Shown here: in pieces, positions 13,798 through 20,664 of the stretch | Layout: each line of letters opens with the position of its first letter | Position numbering within the stretch: the first letter of the stretch is position 1 | Assembly: GCA_964640775.1 (NCBI GenBank) | Contig: CAZXIT010000011.1 | Location: forward strand, 1 to 21,724 | Length of the DNA stretch: 21,724 nt | Reading direction: 5' to 3' | DNA from: CAYMUN01 sp964640775 | GTDB taxonomy: Bacteria; Patescibacteriota; Saccharimonadia; Saccharimonadales; UBA4665 | Position numbers and translations under genes: made by a program | Notes under the pieces: generated by a model | What the model was told of the DNA's origin: nothing | The model's database searches: none | Seen by the model: the letters and a program-made list of their open reading frames with translations, nothing else

Positions 13798-14247
13798 TCA
13801 TGCCTTGTCTGGAGAATGAGTAGATGGCTTTTGACCCTCGGGCTGCGGGTTGTCTAGCAGCTCAGCGACATCTACGCCCTGATTCTTAGCCAGCCGCTCC
13901 AGTATGGCCAGGATAGTCTTGCTGTCGACTTCAGTCTGCAAGTCAGCGCGATAGTCCAATTCTGAGCGCAATTCTGCTAATTTGGCGTCCCGTCTTTGGC
14001 TGATCAGTACGAAGGTCGACAGCACAATCGCCTCCAGGGAAACACTGGTCGTCAGCAAACCGAAGGGAAATTTATCAAAAATGAGATGGTCGCCAAATTG
14101 GCCAGTATTGACCAGCAGCCAGCTGGTAAACCATACAGCGTTGAGCAGCAGAAATGGCATCGAACCGGCAATGCTGGTTATGCGATCAGCTATTTTATCG
14201 CTGATCGTGTGGAGCTGTTTGATTTCGGCGTTTTTGTTGATGGCCAT
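13798..14247 (-). CDS. DUF1003 family membrane protein
   Basis: A 149-aa protein with two helices (about 27-47 and 66-84), followed by QRRDAKLAELRSELDYRADLQTEVDSK, the very characteristic tail of DUF1003 (PF06210). Members are small cytoplasmic-facing membrane proteins of unknown role. It is the first gene of a three-gene operon with the DUF2207-like and metalloprotease genes, and diverges from a Crp-type regulator across 149 bp. TATACT (14276-14271) gives a short leader of about 17 nt. Confidence 0.9.
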   Translation of the reverse strand: MAINKNAEIKQLHTISDKIADRITSIAGSMPFLLLNAVWFTSWLLVNTGQFGDHLIFDKFPFGLLTTSVSLEAIVLSTFVLISQRRDAKLAELRSELDYRADLQTEVDSKTILAILERLAKNQGVDVAELLDNPQPEGQKPSTHSPDKA

Positions 14248-14396
14248 CGATGTTCCCGGTTATGCATTTTAGTATACCACCATCGATAACTCAGCGTCAC
14301 CAGCCTAGTATTTTGGACTTTTAGCGCCGTTATAGTACATCCTCAGTACGATAATCGATTGCCGCTCGTCTTGCGGCCCTATATAGTCAGGCTTTC
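14248..14396. promoter_or_regulatory. divergent control region with three ATCGAT sites
   Basis: Holds the minus-strand -10 TATACT (14276-14271) for the DUF1003 operon and the plus-strand promoter TTGCCG (14359-14364)-N17-TATAGT (14382-14387) for the Crp-like gene, 9 nt before its ATG. The palindrome ATCGAT occurs at 14246, 14282 and 14354; the last lies in AATCGATT and overlaps the plus-strand -35. These may be operator half-sites. Confidence 0.45.
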
Positions 14397-15047
14397 ATGA
14401 AGCACGACACTGACACCAAGACTGAAGCTTTTTTTGCACAGCAAAGGCATCGGCATTACGATAAAGGCCAGGTTATGATACATGCCGGCGATGCTCCTGG
14501 TTACATTTTTTATCTCAAAGAGGGCATTGTCCGCAAATATGATGTCTCCTACCGCGGTGATGAAATTGTAGTGAACGTCTTTAAACCGGGCAGTTTTTTC
14601 CCGATGTCGTGGGCTATCAACAATTCGGATAACCAATATTTTTATCAAGCTTCAACGCCAGTCGAAGTATACCTTGGCAGCCCCGAAGCCACCTTAGCCT
14701 TCATTAAAGATAACCCCGATGTGCTGCTGGATTTGTTAAGCCGGGTGTATGCCGGCACCGATGGCATGCTGCGGCGAATGGTGCACCTCATGGGTGGCAG
14801 CGCCAAGGGTCGCCTGATGTATGAGCTTCTAATCGAAAGCCGTCGTTTTGGCAAAAAGTCTGCCGATGGTGCCTGTGTTATGACTATCACGGAGACTGAA
14901 CTGGCTGCTCGAACTGGCCTGTCACGCGAGACAGTTAATCGGGAATTTCGCAAGCTTATCAATAGCAAGATGCTGATAGTTGCGGCCGGCAAAATTACCA
15001 TCCATGACATGAGTAGTTTCGAGGACAAGCTTGGCAAAGTCGTCTAG
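14397..15047 (+). CDS. Crp/Fnr family transcriptional regulator
   Basis: A 216-aa protein. Residues 18-110 form the cyclic-nucleotide-binding-type beta barrel (GYIFYLKEGIVRKYDVSY ... VFKPGSFFPMSW), 110-140 the dimer helix, and 160-205 the winged helix with TETELAARTGLSRETVNREF as the DNA-reading motif. The cAMP phosphate-binding R-(S/T) of CRP is not seen in the corresponding loop (INNSDNQYFYQA). The single cysteine (C160) rules out an Fnr-type 4Fe-4S cluster, so the effector is unknown. Being divergent from the DUF1003 operon, it probably regulates that operon and itself. The start is nearly leaderless. Confidence 0.9.
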   Translation: MKHDTDTKTEAFFAQQRHRHYDKGQVMIHAGDAPGYIFYLKEGIVRKYDVSYRGDEIVVNVFKPGSFFPMSWAINNSDNQYFYQASTPVEVYLGSPEATLAFIKDNPDVLLDLLSRVYAGTDGMLRRMVHLMGGSAKGRLMYELLIESRRFGKKSADGACVMTITETELAARTGLSRETVNREFRKLINSKMLIVAAGKITIHDMSSFEDKLGKVV

Positions 15048-15138
15048 CAGCTAGACTCTAGTCGTGCCGCATCATAGTTAGATAGTGATCCGTGTCAATG
15101 ACCCCTCTAGGAATGAAATGGTTTAATAGCTAGCACCT

Positions 15139-15531
15139 ATGATTACCCTGCGCAGAGGCGGCCGCTACAAGCTGATCGAGACCAAGCACCACACCAAGGT
15201 TTTATACCTTGATGGCGACTGCTACGCTTGGATGGAACCTGCTAGCATCAGCGAGATCTTGGTGTTTTCTCGCCGGGTACACAACCTCGACTGCGTCCTG
15301 AGCACCGGCCGGTATTGGCTGTATGATGTTGAGGATGAGCCCAAGCTGAGCGACCAGCTGCACCTTGAGCTTGAGGTCGGCAATAATCATTGGCAAGGCT
15401 ATCTGCTGCTAAGCGGTTTGCCCAATCTCAAGAAACAAACAGCACGTATTGTACCGACGTCCGAAATTATTAGCGGCAAGTCCAAATACAACAAAAAACT
15501 TGTACCTAAAAAGATGCTGGTGACAGTTTAG
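15139..15531 (+). CDS. hypothetical protein, 130 aa
   Basis: Not recognised. A small soluble, basic and strand-rich protein (LRRGGRYKLIETKHHTKVLYLD ... RYWLYDVED) with a Lys-rich C-terminus (KYNKKLVPKKMLVTV), possibly a small beta-barrel or nucleic-acid binder; this is only a guess from composition. There is no signal or membrane segment. TTTAAT (15122-15127) lies 11 nt before the ATG, so the leader is very short. It ends in a 26-nt tail-to-tail overlap with the DUF5684 gene. Confidence 0.75.
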   Translation: MITLRRGGRYKLIETKHHTKVLYLDGDCYAWMEPASISEILVFSRRVHNLDCVLSTGRYWLYDVEDEPKLSDQLHLELEVGNNHWQGYLLLSGLPNLKKQTARIVPTSEIISGKSKYNKKLVPKKMLVTV

Positions 15532-17320
15532 GCGGTGACACCGCTTCTTGCTCAGCGCTTTGGTGGCGTGAACTGTCAAATCCGAGCATGAAATAGCCGG
15601 AGAATGGCGGGGCAAACAGCAGCAGGGCGAACCATTGCGGCTTGTTAAACTGCTCAGCCAGCGACAGACAGAACCGAGCGTAAAAGAAAACTTTGAGCAG
15701 GGTAAAGGCATAGGCCAGCGGCAGCAGAAAAAACGCGAAATAGATAAAGACGTAGATAAACTGCACGACCGAGGCCGCCGGCCAAGACGGCAGATAGACT
15801 AGCAAAGACCACCAGCCGGGCCTGTCGGCAATTTTTGCCAGGATCCACAGATTTGCCAGCGGCACATAGGCTTTCCAGTACGCCCGGCCGGCTTTGCTAA
15901 AGATTCGCTCCAGCGACCAAAGCATCAGGGCGCAGTAGACAGCCAGCGCAATAGTCAGAGGCACAAATACCTTCTCCTGATACCTGTAGGGCACTATTGG
16001 TTTAGGCGGCTTGATGTACTGGCTGACAAACGCCTGGCGAGACGTCGAGCTGTCTTGCAGGCTATCGACCATGGCATTGATATTTGCCGGCGTGAAGGGG
16101 TTATTTTGGATATCTATCGAGTTGCCGTAGATAATCTCCACCAGCACAGCGGATGATTTTTGGACATAAAAATTGCTCGGCGGAATTTGCCTGAGCTGAG
16201 AGGCAGTCAGGTTGGTGGCATCTATGCCGCTGTAGTGCAAGCCGGAGAGATCGCGATAGCCATAAACTTCCTGGCCGCCGCTGGTGGTAGTGACGACGTT
16301 GCAGCTATATAATTTGCCGAAAGCGTCTTGCCTGGATTGAGGTGTATTGGTATGCTCGCAGGTGCTTGGCACGCTGCCGATAGACACTTTGACGGTGGCT
16401 CCCGAGGCCTTGGTACCGATGGCCGTATAATCACGCTCATAGCTTTGGTGCACGACGTTTTTATCGGCGGCGTGCGTCGAGGTCAGCCTGTAGACAGCAG
16501 GCGGCAGCGGATTATAAATCGGCAGGCGCGGGTCTAGACCTTCGGCATTGTAATTGTCCAGCTCGGTGTGATAAGCGGCGTACTGCGACGCATAGCTGGC
16601 GTTATTGATGATAACGTACTGGTACGAACCGGCAAAAAATACCAGCCAGACTGCCAGGCTTCTAAATAACGTATTGGCTGCGGTTTTAGACAGTCTTGGG
16701 CCATAATTAGCCGCCGCAAACGCCACCAGTGCCAGTCCTGCCCCGACAGCTAGCGCAGTGAGAATGACCGTCGAATTAGGCCGGCTGCCGATCCCCGGCA
16801 CATACTTGGCAATGACCCCTGCATTGCTCCTGCTATGGATATCGCGCAGCAAATCAACGGCAAAAATAATAGCCGCGATACAGACAGCGTATGGCAAAAA
16901 TATACCTTTGACCTTTTTTTGCCCGAGCAGCGCCACAGGCAATCCGAGACAAACCACTGCCAGCGGCCACGGATAGTGTCTCGTGAGCACCACGACCGGC
17001 GCCGCGTACGCGCACAAAGCTACCAGCAGCACCAGCCGCACCCAAAGCGGCACGGCTGGTGCCGGCTCAATGCTGGCAGTAGCGGGCTCCATATCAGGGA
17101 CGGTAGTTTTTGGCGGCACCGGGACTGGCTGGGGTGGGGCTAGGGCTTGAGGTGACTGAGGTGTTGAAATGGGCACTGGAGCTATAGCTGGAGCCGGGGC
17201 AGGAGCAACAGCAGGTTTTGGAGCAGTATCCTCATAAAACTCTCTGGCGTGCGTTGGCTGCAAGACAAGCGCTTGATGCTCACGACCCGCGTCTGGACTG
17301 GGATTTTTGTTTTCTTCCAT
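15506..17320 (-). CDS. large membrane protein with C-terminal DUF5684 domain
   Basis: A 604-aa protein. Residues 1-90 are a Pro/Ala-rich cytoplasmic stretch containing AREFYEDTA (25-33), a motif shared with the duplicated-domain protein at 4192. Five helices lie between about 91 and 235, an exported region of about 190 residues between 240 and 430 (with cysteines in STCEHTN and YSCNVV that could form a disulfide), and a further helix near 445. The C-terminal 130 residues (KAGRAYWKAYVPLANLWILAKIADRPGWW ... LAEQFNKPQWFALLLFAPPFSGYFMLGF) match DUF5684 (PF18936), a four-helix membrane domain of unknown function. TATAAA (17333-17328) ends 7 nt before the ATG, so the message is leaderless. Confidence 0.82.
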   Translation of the reverse strand: MEENKNPSPDAGREHQALVLQPTHAREFYEDTAPKPAVAPAPAPAIAPVPISTPQSPQALAPPQPVPVPPKTTVPDMEPATASIEPAPAVPLWVRLVLLVALCAYAAPVVVLTRHYPWPLAVVCLGLPVALLGQKKVKGIFLPYAVCIAAIIFAVDLLRDIHSRSNAGVIAKYVPGIGSRPNSTVILTALAVGAGLALVAFAAANYGPRLSKTAANTLFRSLAVWLVFFAGSYQYVIINNASYASQYAAYHTELDNYNAEGLDPRLPIYNPLPPAVYRLTSTHAADKNVVHQSYERDYTAIGTKASGATVKVSIGSVPSTCEHTNTPQSRQDAFGKLYSCNVVTTTSGGQEVYGYRDLSGLHYSGIDATNLTASQLRQIPPSNFYVQKSSAVLVEIIYGNSIDIQNNPFTPANINAMVDSLQDSSTSRQAFVSQYIKPPKPIVPYRYQEKVFVPLTIALAVYCALMLWSLERIFSKAGRAYWKAYVPLANLWILAKIADRPGWWSLLVYLPSWPAASVVQFIYVFIYFAFFLLPLAYAFTLLKVFFYARFCLSLAEQFNKPQWFALLLFAPPFSGYFMLGFDSSRHQSAEQEAVSPPKLSPASF

Positions 17321-17325
17321 GTTGT

Positions 17326-17333
17326 ATTTTATA
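17326..17333 (-). promoter_or_regulatory. -10 element of the DUF5684 gene
   Basis: TATAAA (17333-17328) or the overlapping TAAAAT (17331-17326) ends 5 to 7 nt before the ATG at 17320. No clear -35. Confidence 0.45.
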
Positions 17334-17404
17334 TCTCAGGGCCAGTATAACAGCCTCCATCAAATAAATGAGCATTCTGCCCGATAAAGGCCTGTCGGAT
17401 GATA

Positions 17405-18076
17405 CTAGAACTTCCAGGTCTGGATCATAGCGTCGAAGTATTTGCTGAGTTCTTTCGAGTTTGGTTCTTCGGTGTAGACAGCGTACCAGAGATTAGACCC
17501 GTCAAAGTATCGATAGGTCGTCGTGACCTGTCCGGACACTACATCGCTTTGCCCGGAGACCGAAACAGTCTTATCGACTTTCTTACCATTTAATTCGACA
17601 TAGGTGTGCTTATAGCTTGCTTCAAAAGCTTCAGCCTGACGGTCATAGTTATTGGGGTTTTCTGTAATGTCAAAATTGGGCGGCTTTGGATAGCTTTGGA
17701 AGTTTATCCTCGATCCATAGGTTTGACTGCGCGGCTGACCGGCCACACAAGCGCCTAAACTATCCTGCTTGATAGCAAGGCCAAAATACTGGCCGTTAAA
17801 GTTGCAGCTCTCTGTTGGGTAGTCTTTGGGGTAGATAACGCTAAACGATTTGTCGTACGCAGTAAAAACGCTTGCGTCGTTGAGCAAGCTTGGCTTATTT
17901 TGTGCTGTCTTGGCAGTGCTGGGCTTAGTTGTCGCGGCCGCTGTACTCAAAGATTTGTCGGCATCTTGCTTAGTACTGTAGACGTACCATCCTATAAAAC
18001 CCAGCAAGCCCGCGATGACTAATACGAGCACTGCCTCGACCACGCTGAAGCCTGATTGATTTGAGCGTAATTTCAT
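17405..18076 (-). CDS. type IV pilin-like (prepilin) protein, shorter of two
   Basis: A 223-aa protein with a short basic leader MKLRSNQSG and the prepilin peptidase site G|FSVVEA (Glu at +5), then one hydrophobic helix ending GWYVYS. A Ser/Thr/Lys linker follows, then a strand-rich domain with cysteines (ESCNFN, GACVAG) that could form a disulfide. It would be inserted in the membrane, cleaved and methylated by PilD, and assembled into or onto a type IV pilus. The frame extends to an ATG at 18100, but the ATG at 18076 gives a normal leader length, and TATACT (18092-18087) lies just before it, inside the longer frame. Confidence 0.85.
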   Translation of the reverse strand: MKLRSNQSGFSVVEAVLVLVIAGLLGFIGWYVYSTKQDADKSLSTAAATTKPSTAKTAQNKPSLLNDASVFTAYDKSFSVIYPKDYPTESCNFNGQYFGLAIKQDSLGACVAGQPRSQTYGSRINFQSYPKPPNFDITENPNNYDRQAEAFEASYKHTYVELNGKKVDKTVSVSGQSDVVSGQVTTTYRYFDGSNLWYAVYTEEPNSKELSKYFDAMIQTWKF

Positions 18077-18086
18077 AATTGCTTTA

Positions 18087-18092
18087 AGTATA
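18087..18092 (-). promoter_or_regulatory. -10 element supporting the 18076 pilin start
   Basis: TATACT on the minus strand, 10 nt before the ATG at 18076 and downstream of the alternative ATG at 18100, so the longer protein would not be made from this promoter. Confidence 0.45.
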
Positions 18093-18135
18093 TTAGACAT
18101 ACTCTCTATTTGCTATTTGCAATAAAAGTCCTCGG

Positions 18136-18645
18136 CTAGATTTTAGCTAGCTCAATGATCTCATTGGCTACTTCGTTAACGAGCTGTGCCGTATCGATAA
18201 TGGGAATGCCGAGCTGTTTGTAGCAGCGGCGTTCTTTTTCTTGCCACTCCAAGGCAAGCTCTACTTCCTCTTGCTCCGCGCCAAACCGATTGCCGCGACT
18301 CGATAATCTCTTTCGTACTATGCTTTTGGCTACGTCAAGCGCGATGATTCTGGAGCATAGCGGGAATACTTCTTCATTATTACGCGCAGTGCCAAAGAGG
18401 AAAGCCGTTTGGTCTCCCGTCTGCCTCGCAAGCTCCGATACTCGATCAACGTAAATCCTCCACTCATTGTTTTCTTGCCATTTACGGCCGTGTACGAACG
18501 TATCAACTCTGATACCGGTGCGTACATTAAAATGGGCAGCGAAGCCGTCATCATCGACATCGTATGTTTCATACCCTCGAGCAGCCAGTGCTGCACGCGC
18601 GGTTGATTTGCCGACACCGGGGGTGCCGGTAACATAGACGAGCAT
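18136..18645 (-). CDS. small P-loop kinase (AAA_17/AAA_18, adenylate-kinase-like)
   Basis: A 169-aa cytoplasmic protein starting MLVYVTGTPGVGKST. The Walker A loop GTPGVGKST is at residues 7-15. DVDDDGF may supply the acceptor-side acidic residues, and RKRLSSRGNRFG resembles the Arg-rich lid of nucleoside/shikimate-type kinases; the core ends in a QLGIPIIDT strand as in that fold. The substrate is unknown, likely a nucleoside, nucleotide or other small molecule. The frame runs on to 18729, but TATGAT (18657-18652) ends 6 nt before the ATG at 18645, which therefore is chosen; the extra 28 codons would cross a terminator hairpin. Confidence 0.83.
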   Translation of the reverse strand: MLVYVTGTPGVGKSTARAALAARGYETYDVDDDGFAAHFNVRTGIRVDTFVHGRKWQENNEWRIYVDRVSELARQTGDQTAFLFGTARNNEEVFPLCSRIIALDVAKSIVRKRLSSRGNRFGAEQEEVELALEWQEKERRCYKQLGIPIIDTAQLVNEVANEIIELAKI

Positions 18646-18651
18646 GGCCTT

Positions 18652-18657
18652 ATCATA
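18652..18657 (-). promoter_or_regulatory. -10 element of the kinase gene
   Basis: TATGAT on the minus strand, 6 nt before the ATG at 18645, placed directly after the hairpin at 18662-18681. Confidence 0.5.
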
Positions 18658-18661
18658 ACAA

Positions 18662-18691
18662 AGGAGGCTTTGAAGCCTCCTAGATTTTTTT
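18662..18691. terminator. strong hairpin between RNA-like element 1 and the kinase promoter
   Basis: AGGAGGCT (18662-18669), loop TTGA, AGCCTCCT (18674-18681), a perfect 8-bp stem. On the plus strand AGATTTTTTT follows; on the minus strand TTGTTATG follows, preceded by an A-run, as in bidirectional terminators. It closes the minus-strand element upstream. Confidence 0.7.
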
Positions 18692-18740
18692 GGTTGAGTA
18701 CGTGCAATCGCATTGGAACCTAATCTCATCCGAGATATGT
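18682..18740 (-). ncRNA. RNA-like element, copy 1 (or 3' end of a very small gene)
   Basis: In minus-strand reading: a 5-bp hairpin ATCTC-GGAT-GAGAT, then GGTTCCAATGCGATTGCAC, then AACC, which can pair with GGTT, then the terminator at 18662-18681. Copy 2 lies at 20524-20583. The aligned core (18690-18720 with 20533-20563) is identical at 25 of 31 positions without gaps. The 5-bp hairpin is kept in both copies with a compensated pair. Alternatively both encode a peptide end FQCDCT(Y/W)(S/A)TK before a stop. Promoter and 5' end are not identified. Confidence 0.4.
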
Positions 18741-18874
18741 CGTTGGCTATGCCTACAAGGCGTGAAGCAGCCGTAATACTTTACTGACAAAACTAAAAAT
18801 TGAATGAACTTGCCTATCCATTGTATGCGACACCTTCTTGCTGATAACCTATTAGCATACACTTTAGGAGTTTT

Positions 18875-20314
18875 ATGCCATTTGCCTCTGAAGCAGATAT
18901 TGTTTTGAAGATTGAGACAGCTCTCGCCGATCGCACAGAGGTTCATGATGTTGAATTTAAAGATGCGAGAGGCGGTGTCCCACAAAAACTATGGGAGACT
19001 GTGACGTCATTTTCATTAATGCCTGGTGGTGGCATTATTGTGTTTGGCGTTACTGATGACCGCGCTACAAATACTATTGAAGTTGTAGGCGGCCTGAGCC
19101 TACACGACTTACAAGAAGGAATAAGTAATTACTATCGAGACAAGATGGAACGTGTAGGTGTCCCAGAAATGGTGATCCTCACGATACAGAATGAACGCCT
19201 ACTAGTGCTTAAGGTTCCTGAGGCGCCTGTAGAAAACCGACCACCTTACCTGAAAAGTAAAGGCTTGCCAGATGGCGCATGTATAAGAGACGGGATTACG
19301 GATCGGAGAATGACCTATGACGAAATGGCCGCATTCATTCGGGATTCATCAGTAAACTTTAAATACGATCAAATGCGAGCTGAAAGTGTACAAATTACGG
19401 ATCTGAATCAAGGTAAGATGGAAGACTTCTTTAGAAGAAGTGCTGTGCGGGCTGGGCGACCCACAGCTAGTAACACACCGACTGATTCATTGATGATTAA
19501 CGCTGGTATTGCTGGAGACTTCACAGGCTCTATCCTGCCAACATTTTCAGGATTCATGATCTTCGCCACTGACAATCCTCAAGATCTTCAGCCATACTCC
19601 AGATACATAATCAGGTGCGTCCGTTACCAAGGCTCTGATGTAGCCAGCCCGATTATTGATCGCTTGGACTTGGGCGGGACGTTAGATAATCAGATCACTG
19701 GGATCATGGGTTTCCTACTTCGGAACATTCCTCTTCAATCGAGAATTGTTGGTACTAAAAGAGTCGACACCTATGAATATCCTGAAGAGGCTTTACGTGA
19801 ACTGGTAGCAAACGCCGTAATCCACAGAGACTACACCGTCACTGAAACATATACCCAGATCAATATTTTTTCGAATAGGATCGAAATTAGTAATCCAGGA
19901 AATCTTCCTCCTGGCATTACTGTTGATACAATTAGAGACTCTCAATTTAGTCGCAACCAAAATATTGCTGCAATCCTGCGCAATCTTGATTTTCTTGAGG
20001 AGTACGGACGTGGGATAGATATCGTTTATTCTAAAATGGATGAGTTAAGCTTATTGCCGCCCATATTTAAGAATTCAGCAAACTCATTCAAAGTTATTCT
20101 TCTTGGTAGTGCATTCGGCGCTTTAAATGCAAGACAAGTTGAAATCTGGCATAAATTACAAGAAGTTTCTAGACTGACCGCACGACAAATGGTTGATATG
20201 TTTCATCCTACTTCGCGTCCAACAATTAATAGCGACATTAGAAAATTATTAGATTTAGAGCTTATTGTTTCTAGGGATTCTGGCTATAACACATACTATG
20301 AAGCAAGGTTTTAA
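18875..20314 (+). CDS. AlbA_2/HATPase_c_4 ATP-binding protein with winged helix (Schlafen-type)
   Basis: A 479-aa cytoplasmic protein. Residues 24-145 form an AlbA_2 (Schlafen AlbA, PF04326) domain with the typical EFKDARGG (27-34) and GGGIIVFGVTDD (51-62). Residues about 300-400 form an HATPase_c_4-like domain with EALRELVANAVIHRDY (305-320) and RIEISNPGNLPPG. Residues about 415-475 are a winged helix. Proteins with this order are usually annotated as ATP-binding or RecG-related regulators and are common in accessory and defence-rich regions; the biochemical role is poorly known. AGGAG lies 4 nt before the ATG, a clear Shine-Dalgarno sequence. Visibly more A+T-rich than the genes to its left, flanked by two RNA-like elements and followed by a duplicated 3' end, it looks acquired. 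Confidence 0.88.
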   Translation: MPFASEADIVLKIETALADRTEVHDVEFKDARGGVPQKLWETVTSFSLMPGGGIIVFGVTDDRATNTIEVVGGLSLHDLQEGISNYYRDKMERVGVPEMVILTIQNERLLVLKVPEAPVENRPPYLKSKGLPDGACIRDGITDRRMTYDEMAAFIRDSSVNFKYDQMRAESVQITDLNQGKMEDFFRRSAVRAGRPTASNTPTDSLMINAGIAGDFTGSILPTFSGFMIFATDNPQDLQPYSRYIIRCVRYQGSDVASPIIDRLDLGGTLDNQITGIMGFLLRNIPLQSRIVGTKRVDTYEYPEEALRELVANAVIHRDYTVTETYTQINIFSNRIEISNPGNLPPGITVDTIRDSQFSRNQNIAAILRNLDFLEEYGRGIDIVYSKMDELSLLPPIFKNSANSFKVILLGSAFGALNARQVEIWHKLQEVSRLTARQMVDMFHPTSRPTINSDIRKLLDLELIVSRDSGYNTYYEARF

Positions 20315-20353
20315 ATTAGAAGAAGCTATAAGAAACATGATTCTCATCTGTTA
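20302..20353 (+). repeat. 52-bp direct repeat, copy 1 (covers the 3' end of the AlbA_2 gene)
   Basis: Begins AGCAAGGTTTTAAATTAG and ends CTCATCTGTTA. It is identical to 20367-20418 over all 52 bases; 13 bases (20354-20366) lie between them. It contains the last codons and the stop of the AlbA_2 gene. Confidence 0.95.
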
Positions 20354-20366
20354 CATGTCAGCATTT

Positions 20367-20418
20367 AGCAAGGTTTTAAATTAGAAGAAGCTATAAGAAA
20401 CATGATTCTCATCTGTTA
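20367..20418 (+). repeat. 52-bp direct repeat, copy 2
   Basis: An exact second copy of 20302-20353 at a period of 65 bp, without a reading frame of its own. Identity over 52 bases outside coding sequence means a recent duplication. Confidence 0.95.
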
Positions 20419-20500
20419 GAGCCTGTAAATTGAGCTTTAGGTCTTGTCTAGTCTGGTTTGATGCCTAATAAAATTCAGCATCTATTGATCCGGCGCAAAC

Positions 20501-20523
20501 AAAAAGACTTCCAAAGAAGTCTT
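20501..20523 (-). terminator. terminator after RNA-like element 2 / pilin gene
   Basis: Minus strand: AAGACTTC, loop TTTG, GAAGTCTT (20523-20504), then TTTGTTTG. A perfect 8-bp stem with T-rich tail. Confidence 0.75.
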
Positions 20524-20583
20524 GAGTTTCACTTGGTTGCCCAGGTGCAGTCGCATTGGAACCAACTCCTTGCAGAGTTATCT
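20524..20583 (-). ncRNA. RNA-like element, copy 2, in the 3' region of the pilin transcript
   Basis: In minus-strand reading: hairpin AACTCT-GCAA-GGAGTT (a GNRA-type loop), then GGTTCCAATGCGACTGCACC, then AACC, then the terminator. TTGGTT and AACCAA flank the core as a 6-bp inverted repeat. Relative to copy 1, the upstream stem differs in sequence but still pairs. Further up, GGTAG and CTACC (20629-20611) can form another stem. It may be a 3' UTR structure of the pilin-like gene or a separate small RNA. Confidence 0.4.
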
Positions 20584-20664
20584 CGATGGATACAGCTCAC
20601 CAGAGAGTCACCGGTAGTTAGTTACTCTACCGCAGCAGACTAGAACCACATAACTCTAAATTTC

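Larger units (their letters stand above)
20315..20664. other. 350-bp intergenic region: repeat pair, terminator and RNA-like element 2
   Basis: No convincing protein gene. From left to right it holds most of the two 52-bp repeats (to 20418), about 85 bp without recognisable features, a minus-strand terminator (20501-20523) and the second RNA-like element, which starts near the stop codon of the pilin-like gene at 20665. Confidence 0.7.

Noticed and set aside
18646..18729. N-terminal extension of the P-loop kinase to an ATG at 18729
   Set aside because: The extension would be read through an 8-bp terminator hairpin and upstream of the predicted transcript start; the Walker A protein starts naturally at 18645.
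18680..18985. A 101-aa minus-strand frame running from inside the AlbA_2 gene start
   Set aside because: Its upstream part overlaps the well-supported AlbA_2 start antisense; only its last codons resemble the other copy of the repeated element, and no promoter or ribosome site was found. Treated as part of the RNA-like element.
20545..20583. tRNA-like T arm or T-box antiterminator in RNA-like element 2
   Set aside because: The TTCCAAT loop lacks a consistent 5-bp T stem in both copies, and the T-box sequence TGGNACCGCG is absent.
20458..20643. A 61-aa plus-strand reading frame downstream of the AlbA_2 gene
   Set aside because: It is antisense to the terminator and RNA-like element 2; the apparent coding is a shadow of hairpins, and it has no ribosome site.
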